A stretch of 64,000 nucleotides of DNA from an uncultured Eubacteriales bacterium (GCA_900540235.1 UQEY01000001.1:62001-126000); one strand, 5' to 3'. Positions 17,553 to 25,485 are shown, numbered from the stretch's first letter. The notes: generated from the sequence alone by a model not told the origin. Made by a program: numbers and translations.

Positions 17553-17678
17553 ATGAAAAAATACGAAACTCCTGAATACGAAATCGAAAAGTTTACGATT
17601 GTTTCTGTTTTTACCGCATCAAGTCTTGACGGTGATGGTAATAACGGTTACGATAACGGTGACGGTTTTGACTTCTAA
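17553..17678 (+). CDS. 41-residue peptide with YxxP-containing N-terminus and Asp/Gly/Asn-rich C-terminus
   Basis: A short frame with a good ribosome site (GTGAGGTAAT, 7 bases before ATG), 14 bases after the exoprotein stop and before a clear terminator, so it is co-transcribed. The N-terminal half reads MKKYETPEYEIEKFTIVSVF and the rest is TASSLDGDGNNG then YDNGDGFDF. Tyr4-x-x-Pro7 and a Thr at position 21 recall the leader motif recognised by RiPP precursor recognition (PqqD-like) proteins in lasso peptide systems, followed by a small acidic core. No signal peptide or cysteine is present. No known family is assigned; a small regulator of the exoprotein is the alternative. Confidence 0.6.
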   Translation: MKKYETPEYEIEKFTIVSVFTASSLDGDGNNGYDNGDGFDF

Positions 17679-17688
17679 CTAAAATTTA

Positions 17689-17718
17689 AGAGCTCTGCTT
17701 CGGCAGGGCTCTTTTTTT
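17689..17718 (+). terminator. Rho-independent terminator after the GH43-peptide operon
   Basis: AGAGCTCTGC-TTCG-GCAGGGCTCT with a stable tetraloop, followed by seven Ts. Confidence 0.9.
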
Positions 17719-17724
17719 GCAAAA

Positions 17725-17762
17725 AAAACAGCCTTTTTGAAATTAACAAAAAGGCTGTTTTT
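17725..17762. terminator. Bidirectional terminator hairpin between converging genes
   Basis: AAAACAGCCTTTTT pairs with AAAAAGGCTGTTTT; T tracts exist on both strands, so it can serve the minus-strand FAD dehydrogenase as well as back up the upstream terminator. Confidence 0.7.
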
Positions 17763-17766
17763 CTAT

Positions 17767-17906
17767 GTAGGGGTCGGCGTCCTCGACGACCCGCAATTTC
17801 CAATGCCTAAATACTTAGACAACCGTAGGGGCGAACTGTGTTCGCCTCAATTTCCAATGCCCAAATACCTAGACAACCGTAGGGGTCGGCGTCCTCGACG
17901 ACCCGC
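17767..17906. repeat. Three palindromic modules separated by two near-identical 30-base spacers
   Basis: Modules at 17767-17794, 17825-17846 and 17879-17906 each begin GTAGGGG. The outer two are the same (GTCGGCGTCCTCGACGACC type); the middle one is the GGCGAAC-tgt-GTTCGCC type. The spacers (aatttccaatgcc...tagacaacc) differ at two positions only. The array ends 2 bases from the stop codon of the convergent FAD gene. It belongs to the same repeat family as the elements at 12.7 and 38.6 kb. Confidence 0.8.
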
Positions 17907-17908
17907 TA

Positions 17909-19312
17909 TTATTTATTCTCGTCTTCGCTTAACTTTTGACCCATAAGCACACCCATAACAGATGCCATCATAAGACCTCTTGTCCAGCCTGAACTGTCGC
18001 CGAGGCAGTGAAGACCTTTGATATTTGTATTAAGGTTTTCGTCCATTCTTACTTTGTTAGAATAGAATTTAAGCTCCGGACTGTAAAGAAGTGTTTCGGT
18101 TGATGCAAAGCCTGGCACAACAATATCAAGCATTTTGATAAATTCAATAATATTTGTCATTGCACGGTAAGGCATTGCCGCTGTAATATCGCCTGCAACC
18201 GCGTCTTTAAGAGTCGGCTTAACATTACTCTTGTTAAGTTCATATTGCCAAGTTCTCTTACCGTCAAGTATATCGCCGAAACGCTGAACCATAATATGAC
18301 CCGCACCGAGCATATTTGTAAGTTCGCCAACCTTTTGCGCATATTCAATCGGCTGGTTAAACGGCTCTGTGAAGTTGTGGCTTACAAGAATTGCAAGGTT
18401 GGTATTTTCACTCTTTTTGTCCTTAAAACTGTGACCGTTAACAACTGCAAGGTCGTTGTCATAATTTTCCTGAGCAACGAAACCGCCCGGGTTTTGACAG
18501 AAAGTACGAACTTTGTTTTTCCACGGCCTTGGATAACCGATAAGCTTCGATTCGTAAAGCGCTTCGTTAACTTTTTCCATAACTTCGTTTCTGCATTCAA
18601 CTCTTACGCCGATATCAACAGTACCCGGCTTGTGAGCAATGTTGTGCTCCTCGCAAAGCTTGTCAAGCCAGTCGGCACCTCTCCTGCCTGTCGCAATAAC
18701 AATTTCAGGAGCGTTAATAACCAAATCTTCACCCTTATTGTCAATAATTACACCCTTGCAAACGCTGTCTTCAATAATAATATTTTTACATTCGGTTGAA
18801 AACATCATTTCAACGCCGTTGTCAGCAAGGAAATTTTGAATTTTAAGATAAAGTTCCTGCGCCTTTTCAGTACCCAAGTGACGGATAGGGCAGTCAACAA
18901 GCTTCAAGCCTGCTTTGATAGCATTTTTTCTGATTTCTTTAATAGCGTCACCTGTGTTGATACCCTCAATTTTTGTATCTGCGCCGAATTCAAGATAAAT
19001 CTTGTCGGTGTAGTTAATAAGTTCCTGCGCATAATCTTCGCCTATAAGCATTGGCAAATCGCCGCCGACTTCGTAGCTCAAACTCAGCTTACCGTCAGAA
19101 AATGCACCTGCGCCTGAAAAACCTGTAGTAATTGCACAGCTTGGCTTGCAGTTAACGCAGTGACCTACTTCAGCCTTAGGGCAGTGGCGCTTTTCAACCG
19201 GCTTGCCTTTTTCAATCAAAAGCATTTTTTTCTTTGTGCCACGCTTGATAAGTTCGAGCGCAGTGAAAATTCCGGCAGGACCTGAGCCTACAATTATTAA
19301 ATCGTAATTCAT
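17909..19312 (-). CDS. Uncharacterised FAD-dependent dehydrogenase
   Basis: A 467-residue flavoprotein with an N-terminal Rossmann motif GSGPAG (residues 9-14), second-strand acid LLIEKGK, and the later FAD-binding GLHCLGDSSGWTRGLMMASVMG near the C-terminus. Cys44, Cys52, Cys55 and Cys59 form a tight cluster right after the first FAD motif, a feature of this COG2509-like group that may bind metal or an iron-sulfur centre. It probably acts in the cytosol; substrate unknown. RBS AAGGAG precedes ATG 19312, and a promoter is visible upstream. It stands alone on the minus strand between two plus-strand operons. Confidence 0.75.
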   Translation of the reverse strand: MNYDLIIVGSGPAGIFTALELIKRGTKKKMLLIEKGKPVEKRHCPKAEVGHCVNCKPSCAITTGFSGAGAFSDGKLSLSYEVGGDLPMLIGEDYAQELINYTDKIYLEFGADTKIEGINTGDAIKEIRKNAIKAGLKLVDCPIRHLGTEKAQELYLKIQNFLADNGVEMMFSTECKNIIIEDSVCKGVIIDNKGEDLVINAPEIVIATGRRGADWLDKLCEEHNIAHKPGTVDIGVRVECRNEVMEKVNEALYESKLIGYPRPWKNKVRTFCQNPGGFVAQENYDNDLAVVNGHSFKDKKSENTNLAILVSHNFTEPFNQPIEYAQKVGELTNMLGAGHIMVQRFGDILDGKRTWQYELNKSNVKPTLKDAVAGDITAAMPYRAMTNIIEFIKMLDIVVPGFASTETLLYSPELKFYSNKVRMDENLNTNIKGLHCLGDSSGWTRGLMMASVMGVLMGQKLSEDENK

Positions 19313-19397
19313 TTTTTACTCCTTTTAGCACAAAAATAAAGCCGAACTGCAATAGCTCGGCTCATTTTATCTGTTTGCTTAATATCTATTGCACATT

Positions 19398-19426
19398 ATA
19401 TTAGCACATTTATATTTTTTTGTCAA
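19398..19426 (-). promoter_or_regulatory. Predicted promoter for the FAD-dependent dehydrogenase
   Basis: On the minus strand TTGACA (19426-19421) and TAATAT (19403-19398) are 17 bases apart. A TATAAT overlaps it, shifted by three bases. Confidence 0.6.
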
Positions 19427-19456
19427 TATATTGCAGTTACTTTAACTTTAAAATTG

Positions 19457-19485
19457 TTGCATATCAAGTTGATTTCTGCTATACT
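19457..19485 (+). promoter_or_regulatory. Predicted promoter for the S24/S26-ABC-GH2-cyclophilin operon
   Basis: TTGCAT (19457-19462) and TATACT (19480-19485) with a 17-base spacer, about 35 bases before the first gene. It is divergent from the FAD gene promoter. Confidence 0.6.
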
Positions 19486-19519
19486 TTATAAGTAATAATA
19501 TATTTTTATGAGGAATTTG

Positions 19520-19990
19520 ATGGAACAGTCTAAATCTATTAAAGAAATACTTGATACATACGGCAAATATACGGGGCTTACTATGGGCACATCGATGCAG
19601 CCGCTTATTCATCAGCAAAGGGATAATATCATTGTTGTTAAAAATAAAGGCAGGCTGAAAAAATATGATGTTCCTGTTTATGTTACCCCGCAGGGCAAAT
19701 ATATTATGCACCGTGTAATTGAAGTGCATGATGACCACTACATTATTGTCGGCGATAATTTGACTAACAGGGAATATGTTACCGATGATATGATTTGCGG
19801 CGTGCTTGTCGGTTTTTACAAAAACGGCAAAAAGTATGTTGATTGCACCGCTTCTAAGTGGTATAAACTTTATTCTAAAATATGGGTAGCGCTTTTGCCT
19901 GTTCGCCCTGCATTGCTTTTTATCCCGAGATGTATTAATAAAATTAAGCGTATTTTTTCAAGTTTAGGCGGCAAAAAAGATGAAAAATAA
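19520..19990 (+). CDS. S24/S26-family peptidase, signal-peptidase-like (Ser/His type)
   Basis: Start ATG 19520 is chosen because GAGGAA lies just upstream; an ATG 12 bases earlier overlaps that site. The 156-residue product has GTSMQP with the nucleophile Ser25, YIMHRVIEV with His64-Arg65 where archaeal/SipW-type signal peptidases carry the general base, and VGDN. It lacks an N-terminal membrane anchor but has a hydrophobic stretch near the C-terminus (IWVALLPVRPALLFIP). It overlaps the ABC exporter gene by 11 bases, suggesting a joint role such as trimming an exported peptide. It could instead be a degenerate LexA-like fold without a DNA-binding domain. Confidence 0.7.
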   Translation: MEQSKSIKEILDTYGKYTGLTMGTSMQPLIHQQRDNIIVVKNKGRLKKYDVPVYVTPQGKYIMHRVIEVHDDHYIIVGDNLTNREYVTDDMICGVLVGFYKNGKKYVDCTASKWYKLYSKIWVALLPVRPALLFIPRCINKIKRIFSSLGGKKDEK

Positions 19991-21668
19991 AAAGACTGTA
20001 AAAACAGATAAAAATGTTCTTAAATGGATATTTAGAGTTTGCCAAAAACAAGTTCCTTTAATGATTTTGCTTGTCGGTCTTAATGCTTTATACGGTGTAT
20101 CGTCCGTTTTTTTCGCAAAATTTTCAAAAAATATTATTGACGGCGCAACTCAGGCGAAAGATTTCGATATAGTAGTTAAATTTGCATTTTGTATGCTTGG
20201 TCTTGTTGTGTTTCAAATGATGCTTAATATCACCAAAAACAGCCTTAGTGAGCGCTGCAGTGCACGCCTTGAAATGATACTTAAAAAATACCTGCTCGAT
20301 TTGGTGATAAGCAAAGATTATAAAAAAGTCACTTCTTATCACACCGGCGATTTGCAAAACAGGATGTTTAACGATGTAAGGCTTGTTTCAACAGGGTTTA
20401 CAACGATTATTCCCGAAGCGGCTTATTTCGGCGCAAAACTTTTAAGCTCGCTTATTTATCTTATTATTATCGATAAAATTTTTGCCCTGATTTTTGTTGT
20501 CGGCGGTTGCGCAGTATTTTTAATTACACGCCTTTTTAGAAAAACGCTTAAAAAGCTTCACAAAAATGTGCAGGAAACCGAGGGCAAAACACGCTCTTTT
20601 ATTCAGGAAATTCTTACTAATCTTCTTGTTATCAAAGCGTTTTCGGTTGAAGACAGAATTAATGACACTACCGATGAACTTCAGGAATATAATTTCGGTG
20701 CAAGAATGAAAAAGAGAAATTTCAGCATTTGCGCCAATGTCGGTCTTGGTGCTGTTTTCAGCGTGGGCACTGTTTTTGCTATCGCTTTCGGTGCATATTC
20801 AATTTTGTTTAAGGGTATGACTTACGGTACAGTTACCGCTATTATTCAGCTTGTTAATCAAGTTCAGTCACCGTTTGTGTCGCTTTCGGGTATTATGCCT
20901 AAGTATTATACAACTTTAGCTTCTGCCGAAAGGCTTATGGAACTTGACGATTTGCCGAATGAAACGCAGAAAAACGCAACTGAAATAGATGCAGTCAAAG
21001 TATATAAAGAGTTAAAGAGCATTGATTTTAATAATATTTCATTTAAGTATGACCGTGATATAATTCTTGACAATACTTCGCTTAAAATTAATAAGGGCGA
21101 TTTTGTCGCAATTATGGGTATATCCGGTATCGGTAAGAGTACGCTTTTGAAACTTCTTTTGGGTGTGTTTAATCTTAATTCGGGTTCTATCACTTTTGAA
21201 ACGGACAGCGGCAGTATTCCTATTGACAAAAATACAAGGAAAATGTTTTCTTATGTGCCGCAGGGCAATATGCTTATTTCAGGTACAATCAGGGATAACA
21301 TTACTTTTATTAATCAAAATGCGAGTGATGAAGAAATTGAGCAGGCTGTCAGAATAAGCTGTTCAAAGCAGTTTATTGATGAACTTCCAAACGGTATTGA
21401 AACCGTTATAGGTGAAAAAGGTTTAGGTCTTTCTGAGGGTCAGGTTCAGCGACTTGCAATAGCAAGAAGCCTTTTGGCAAATGCTCCTGTTATTCTTCTT
21501 GACGAGGCAACTTCTGCGCTTGACGAGAATACGGAAAAAGAATTTTTGCAAAATTTGAAAGAACTTAAAAATGTAACTTGTATTATAGTGTCGCATAAGA
21601 TGGCTGCACTTGAAATATGTAACAAAAAAATTCAAATCAAAGACGGTAAAATTATAAGTGAGGGATAA
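19980..21668 (+). CDS. ABC exporter, fused membrane and ATP-binding domains
   Basis: A 562-residue half-transporter. Residues about 30-310 carry the six-helix exporter membrane domain. The nucleotide-binding domain has Walker A GISGIGKST (from residue 380), signature LSEGQ (about 484), Walker B VILLDEATSALD (from 504) and a switch His in IIVSHK. It should work as a homodimer exporting a peptide, lipid or drug. It has no N-terminal C39 peptidase domain, and the preceding overlapping gene encodes a separate peptidase-like protein. The GH2 gene follows 2 bases after its stop. Confidence 0.88.
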   Translation: MKNKKTVKTDKNVLKWIFRVCQKQVPLMILLVGLNALYGVSSVFFAKFSKNIIDGATQAKDFDIVVKFAFCMLGLVVFQMMLNITKNSLSERCSARLEMILKKYLLDLVISKDYKKVTSYHTGDLQNRMFNDVRLVSTGFTTIIPEAAYFGAKLLSSLIYLIIIDKIFALIFVVGGCAVFLITRLFRKTLKKLHKNVQETEGKTRSFIQEILTNLLVIKAFSVEDRINDTTDELQEYNFGARMKKRNFSICANVGLGAVFSVGTVFAIAFGAYSILFKGMTYGTVTAIIQLVNQVQSPFVSLSGIMPKYYTTLASAERLMELDDLPNETQKNATEIDAVKVYKELKSIDFNNISFKYDRDIILDNTSLKINKGDFVAIMGISGIGKSTLLKLLLGVFNLNSGSITFETDSGSIPIDKNTRKMFSYVPQGNMLISGTIRDNITFINQNASDEEIEQAVRISCSKQFIDELPNGIETVIGEKGLGLSEGQVQRLAIARSLLANAPVILLDEATSALDENTEKEFLQNLKELKNVTCIIVSHKMAALEICNKKIQIKDGKIISEG

Positions 21669-21670
21669 TT

Positions 21671-23377
21671 ATGCTTCTTACAAAATGGGGTAAATCGCTT
21701 GACAAAGAGCATCCGCTCAGCGAATATCCACGCCCGCAATTTGTTCGTGACAGTTACATAAGCCTTAACGGAATGTGGAAATGTGCTTTTTGCGATATGC
21801 CCGACTGTGATGACGAAAAGTATAGGTACAAAATATGTGTTCCTTTTTCACCGGAATCTCCTCTTTCAGGTGTTAACAGAACGCTTATGCCCGGTGAATT
21901 TCTTATTTATAAGAGAAAATTTGATATACCAAAGGGTTTTAATAAAGGCAGAGTATTTATTAATTTCGGCGCAGTTGACCAAATTGCAACCGTTTTTATC
22001 AATTCAAAAAAAGTCGGAAGTCATAAAGGCGGCTATACTCCTTTTAAATTTGAAATAACCGATTATATTAATGACGGTGAAAATGAAATAAGAGTTTCCG
22101 TGCTTGATTTCAGTGATACTAATGAGTTTTCAAGAGGTAAGCAAAAATTTAAGCGAGGCGGAATTTGGTACACCTGTCAAAGCGGTATTTGGCAAAGCGT
22201 TTGGCTTGAATCAACGCCTAAAGAATATCTTGAAAAGGTTAAAATTACACCCGATTATGATAATTCAAGTGTAAGTTTTGAATATTTCGGATGCAAAGAT
22301 GTTGAAGTATCTGTTTTTGACGGTGATGAGCTGATTGCAAAAACAAAAGATACTACTGTTTCAATTCCTGATTTTAAATCATGGTCGCCTGAAAGTCCGT
22401 TTCTTTACAATCTTGAATTTAAAGCGTGCGGTGAAACGATAAAATCATATTTTGGTATGCGCAAGTTTTCTTTGGGTACTGATAAAGACGGTGTTAAAAG
22501 GCTCTTTTTAAACAATAAACCTTATTTTCATAACGGTTTGCTTGACCAAGGCTATTATCCCGACGGTCTTTTAACTCCTCCTGCAAACGAAGCTATGGAG
22601 TTTGATATAAAATATGTTAAATCTGCCGGCTTTAATATGCTTAGAAAACATATTAAGGTTGAACCGCTTTTGTGGTACCACTACTGTGATGTTAACGGCA
22701 TTATCGTTTGGCAGGATATGATTAACGGCGGCGGAAATTACGGCCTTGAAGTTTCGGCAATTCCGTTTGTTAATATCACTCTTAATGATAATAATTATAA
22801 AACATTCCACAGAACAGATAAAGAAGGCAGAGATTTATATTATCAAGAGCTTGAAGAAATTGTTGACACTCTTTACAACTGCCCGTGTATCGCAATGTGG
22901 GTGCCTTTTAACGAGGGTTGGGGTCAATTTGACAGCATTAAGGCATATAAAATGCTTAAAGAACTTGACAAAACGAGAACTGTTGATACTGCATCGGGTT
23001 GGCATGATATGGGTGTCAGCGATGTTATTTCAAAACATATTTATTTTACACCTATTAAAGTTAAACAAGGCGGACGGGCATATGTTTTGTCCGAATTCGG
23101 TGGCTTAGGGCTTAAAATTAAAGGTCATACTTTTAATGATAAAATGTTTGGCTATAAAGTCTTTTTCAGTATAGACTCTTTGACTAATGCTTATGAAAGG
23201 CTGTTTACAAAAACTATCATTCCTCAAATTAAAGATGGGCTAAGTGCAACAGTTTACACTCAGGTTACCGATGTTGAGGATGAACTTAACGGTCTTTTAA
23301 CTTATGACCGTGAGGTTCAAAAGGTAGATTTTGATACATTAAAAAAGATTAACGAAAGGGTTAAATTAAATGATTAA
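21671..23377 (+). CDS. Glycoside hydrolase family 2 enzyme (beta-galactosidase/glucuronidase-like)
   Basis: A 568-residue protein beginning with the GH2 sugar-binding jelly roll (LSEYPRPQFVRDSYISLNGMW), then an Ig-like domain and a TIM barrel. Predicted acid/base is Glu415 in FNEGWG and the nucleophile Glu475 in VLSEFGG. There is no signal peptide, so it is cytosolic. It lacks the extra C-terminal domains of LacZ. Beta-galactosidase, glucuronidase or mannosidase specificity cannot be told apart by eye. It is packed tightly behind the ABC gene and overlaps the cyclophilin gene by 8 bases. Confidence 0.88.
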   Translation: MLLTKWGKSLDKEHPLSEYPRPQFVRDSYISLNGMWKCAFCDMPDCDDEKYRYKICVPFSPESPLSGVNRTLMPGEFLIYKRKFDIPKGFNKGRVFINFGAVDQIATVFINSKKVGSHKGGYTPFKFEITDYINDGENEIRVSVLDFSDTNEFSRGKQKFKRGGIWYTCQSGIWQSVWLESTPKEYLEKVKITPDYDNSSVSFEYFGCKDVEVSVFDGDELIAKTKDTTVSIPDFKSWSPESPFLYNLEFKACGETIKSYFGMRKFSLGTDKDGVKRLFLNNKPYFHNGLLDQGYYPDGLLTPPANEAMEFDIKYVKSAGFNMLRKHIKVEPLLWYHYCDVNGIIVWQDMINGGGNYGLEVSAIPFVNITLNDNNYKTFHRTDKEGRDLYYQELEEIVDTLYNCPCIAMWVPFNEGWGQFDSIKAYKMLKELDKTRTVDTASGWHDMGVSDVISKHIYFTPIKVKQGGRAYVLSEFGGLGLKIKGHTFNDKMFGYKVFFSIDSLTNAYERLFTKTIIPQIKDGLSATVYTQVTDVEDELNGLLTYDREVQKVDFDTLKKINERVKLND

Positions 23378-23930
23378 AGCAACAATTAAAACAAATAAGG
23401 GCGATATGAGTTTTGAACTTTTGCCTGACGCTGCTCCAAAAGCAGTTGAAAACTTTGTAACTCATGCAAAAAACGGTTACTATGACGGTCTTATATTTCA
23501 CCGTGTAATTAAAGATTTTATGATTCAGGGAGGTGACCCGACAGGTACAGGCTGCGGCGGTGAATCTATTTGGGGTGCTCCTTTTCAGGATGAATTTAAT
23601 CTTGAAGCCCGCAACTATTACGGCGCACTTTCAATGGCTAACAGCGGTCCTAATACAAATGGTTCGCAGTTCTTTATTGTTCAGGCTAAAGATGTTCCAA
23701 ATTCACTTCTTGAACAAATGGAAGAACTTAAAGAACAGGGTTATCCTCAGCAAGTAATTGATAAGTATAAGGAAGTAGGCGGCACACCGTGGCTCGATTT
23801 CCACCATACTGTATTCGGCAATATTATTGACGGCACGGATGTGCTTGAAGATATAGCTTCAACTCGCACCGGTATGGGTGATAAGCCTGTTTATGATGTT
23901 GTTATTGAAACAATTAATATAGAAGAGTAA
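23370..23930 (+). CDS. Peptidyl-prolyl cis-trans isomerase, cyclophilin type
   Basis: A 186-residue cytosolic cyclophilin with FHRVIKDFMIQGGDPTGTGCGG (first 20 residues are the diagnostic core), ALSMANSGPNTNGSQFFI and HTVFGNIIDG. It catalyses proline isomerisation in protein folding. ATG 23370 lies inside the end of the GH2 gene. An insertion (about residues 105-135, EQMEELKEQGYPQQVIDKY) is longer than in minimal cyclophilins but common in clostridial ones. Its stop codon abuts the spoIIGA control region. Confidence 0.95.
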   Translation: MIKATIKTNKGDMSFELLPDAAPKAVENFVTHAKNGYYDGLIFHRVIKDFMIQGGDPTGTGCGGESIWGAPFQDEFNLEARNYYGALSMANSGPNTNGSQFFIVQAKDVPNSLLEQMEELKEQGYPQQVIDKYKEVGGTPWLDFHHTVFGNIIDGTDVLEDIASTRTGMGDKPVYDVVIETINIEE

Positions 23931-23931
23931 T

Positions 23932-23988
23932 TTTGACAAATTTACCCCTTCCCTTTGATTATAATTAATCTGTGGGAGGGGGTATTTT
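23932..23988 (+). promoter_or_regulatory. Spo0A-type promoter interlocked with a terminator-like hairpin and the spoIIGA ribosome site
   Basis: TTTGACAAA (23932-23940) is a perfect inverted 0A box and contains the -35 TTGACA. TATAAT is at 23960-23965, leaving a 21-base spacer, like the abnormally long spacer known for the spoIIG promoter of Bacillus subtilis. Bases 23943-23953 pair with 23974-23984 (11 pairs, one GU), and six Ts follow. The 3' arm is also the GGGAGGGGG ribosome site of spoIIGA. Transcripts entering from upstream would fold the hairpin; transcripts starting near 23972 could not. Confidence 0.7.
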
Positions 23989-24777
23989 TTGGTTATATAT
24001 GTTGATGTGCTTTTTGTTGTTAATTTTTTTATTACATATCTTCTTTTACTTGTAACTTCTCTTATCTCAAAAACGGAAGCCGCTCAGCTTAGGCTTCTTT
24101 TCGCCTCGACTGTCGGCGGTCTTTATTCTCTTGTAATTATTTGCGATAAGCTGAATTTTTTAATGAGCTTATTCGGTAAATTCGGCGTTTCGATATTACT
24201 TGTTTTTATTGCTTTTTCTTTTAGGCGCTTTAGTATTTTTATAAAAAACTTTTTGATATTTCTATTTGCCAATATGCTCTTTTTTGGCATAATAAGCGTT
24301 GTATATATTTATTTGAAACCGCAGGGAATGGCTGTAAAAAACGGAAGTGTCTACTTTAATATTTCTGCCAAACTTCTCCTTTTTTGCGCCTTTTTGGCTT
24401 ACATAATAACTTTTATAATAATAAAAATCTGTAATCGCACTCTTTCAAAAAACGAAATATATAATTTGACAGTTATCAAAGATAATGTTTCATATCATTT
24501 CTTTGCTCTGTGCGACAGTGGAAATAAGCTTAAAGAACCGTTTAGCGATTACCCGGTGATAATTGTTGATAAATCTAAAATGTCTATTGAATGTGAGAGA
24601 GTTATTCCGTGCCAAACGGTCTCGGGCGAGGGAATTTTAAAAGCGTTTAAGCCCGATAAAATTATACTTTCAAACGGAAAAAGGAAAACGGAAATTAACA
24701 AGGTATATATTGCTCTTTGTGATATTGATTCAAAATCTTATTCGGCTGTTATTCCAAATGATTTAACTGATTTATGA
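23989..24777 (+). CDS. spoIIGA: Sporulation sigma-E factor-processing peptidase SpoIIGA
   Basis: The start is TTG 23989, 6 bases after GGGAGGGGG. The 262-residue protein has about five N-terminal membrane helices (from IYVDVLFVVNFFITYLLLL) and a C-terminal aspartic-protease-like domain with catalytic Asp176 in CDSGNKL. SpoIIGA sits in the septal membrane of the mother cell and cuts the pro-sequence from pro-SigE after a signal from the forespore. sigE follows 9 bases later, as in most endospore formers. Confidence 0.95.
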   Translation: MVIYVDVLFVVNFFITYLLLLVTSLISKTEAAQLRLLFASTVGGLYSLVIICDKLNFLMSLFGKFGVSILLVFIAFSFRRFSIFIKNFLIFLFANMLFFGIISVVYIYLKPQGMAVKNGSVYFNISAKLLLFCAFLAYIITFIIIKICNRTLSKNEIYNLTVIKDNVSYHFFALCDSGNKLKEPFSDYPVIIVDKSKMSIECERVIPCQTVSGEGILKAFKPDKIILSNGKRKTEINKVYIALCDIDSKSYSAVIPNDLTDL

Positions 24778-24786
24778 GGTGTTTTT

Positions 24787-25485
24787 ATGTTCAAATTTTT
24801 AAAAAAATTATTTTTAAAGCTTTTTAAAAAGCAAAAGTGTTTTTATATTAACGGACCCGAAACTTTACCGCCGCCGCTTTCAAAGGAAAAGGAAGCGGAG
24901 ATAATGGAGGAACTTCAAAACGGAATTGAAGATAACAGAGAACTTCTTATTATTCATAATTTGAGACTTGTGGTTTACATAGCAAAAAAATTTGAAAGCA
25001 AAACAACTTCAACCGAAGATTTGGTATCTATCGGTACAATCGGACTTATGAAAGCTGTCAAAACTTTTAATCCGGAAAAAAATATTAAGCTTGCAACCTA
25101 TGCTTCACGCTGTATTGAAAATGAGATATTGATGCATCTGCGAAAAATCAACAATATGAAAAGTGAAATGTCATTTGATGAGCCTTTGTCGGTCGATTGG
25201 GACGGGAATGAACTTACACTAAGAGATGTTTTGGGAACCGACCCCGATGATGTTTATGAAGAAATTGAGTATGACGATGAAAAAAGACTGCTCAGAAAAA
25301 CGGTTGATTCTCTTGACGAAAAAGAGCGAAATCTAATGGTGCTTCGTTTCGGTCTTGACGGTAATGAGGCTTTGACGCAAAAACAACTTGCAGATAAAAT
25401 GGGCATTTCTCAGTCGTATATCAGCCGCCTTGAAAAGAGAATTCTTGAAAAAATCAAAAATGAAATTCTCCGCCAAACGGCTTAA
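24787..25485 (+). CDS. sigE: RNA polymerase sporulation sigma factor SigE (pro-form)
   Basis: A 232-residue sigma-70 protein. The N-terminus is a basic amphipathic pro-sequence (FKFLKKLFLKLFKKQKCFY) removed by SpoIIGA. Region 2 has NLRLVVYIAKKFESK, LVSIGTIGLMKAVKTF and LATYASRCIENEILMHLRK. Region 4 ends with LADKMGISQSYISRLEKRIL. SigE is the early mother-cell factor and controls spoIIIA and spoIIID, both present in this window. In Bacillus sigG follows sigE; here DUF3343 and a desulfurase gene follow instead. Confidence 0.96.
   Translation: MFKFLKKLFLKLFKKQKCFYINGPETLPPPLSKEKEAEIMEELQNGIEDNRELLIIHNLRLVVYIAKKFESKTTSTEDLVSIGTIGLMKAVKTFNPEKNIKLATYASRCIENEILMHLRKINNMKSEMSFDEPLSVDWDGNELTLRDVLGTDPDDVYEEIEYDDEKRLLRKTVDSLDEKERNLMVLRFGLDGNEALTQKQLADKMGISQSYISRLEKRILEKIKNEILRQTA

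Noticed and set aside
17767..17906. CRISPR-like array
   Set aside because: Only three units, the 'spacers' are nearly identical to each other, and the repeated parts differ; no cas genes are present.
17737..17946. A 69-residue open frame with a repeated MPKYLDNRRG motif
   Set aside because: It is produced by reading through the DNA repeat array, has no ribosome site, and overlaps terminators and the end of the FAD gene.
19421..19428. 0A box upstream of the FAD dehydrogenase (TGTCAATA)
   Set aside because: It is simply the reverse of the TTGACA -35 element, with no extra match or second copy.
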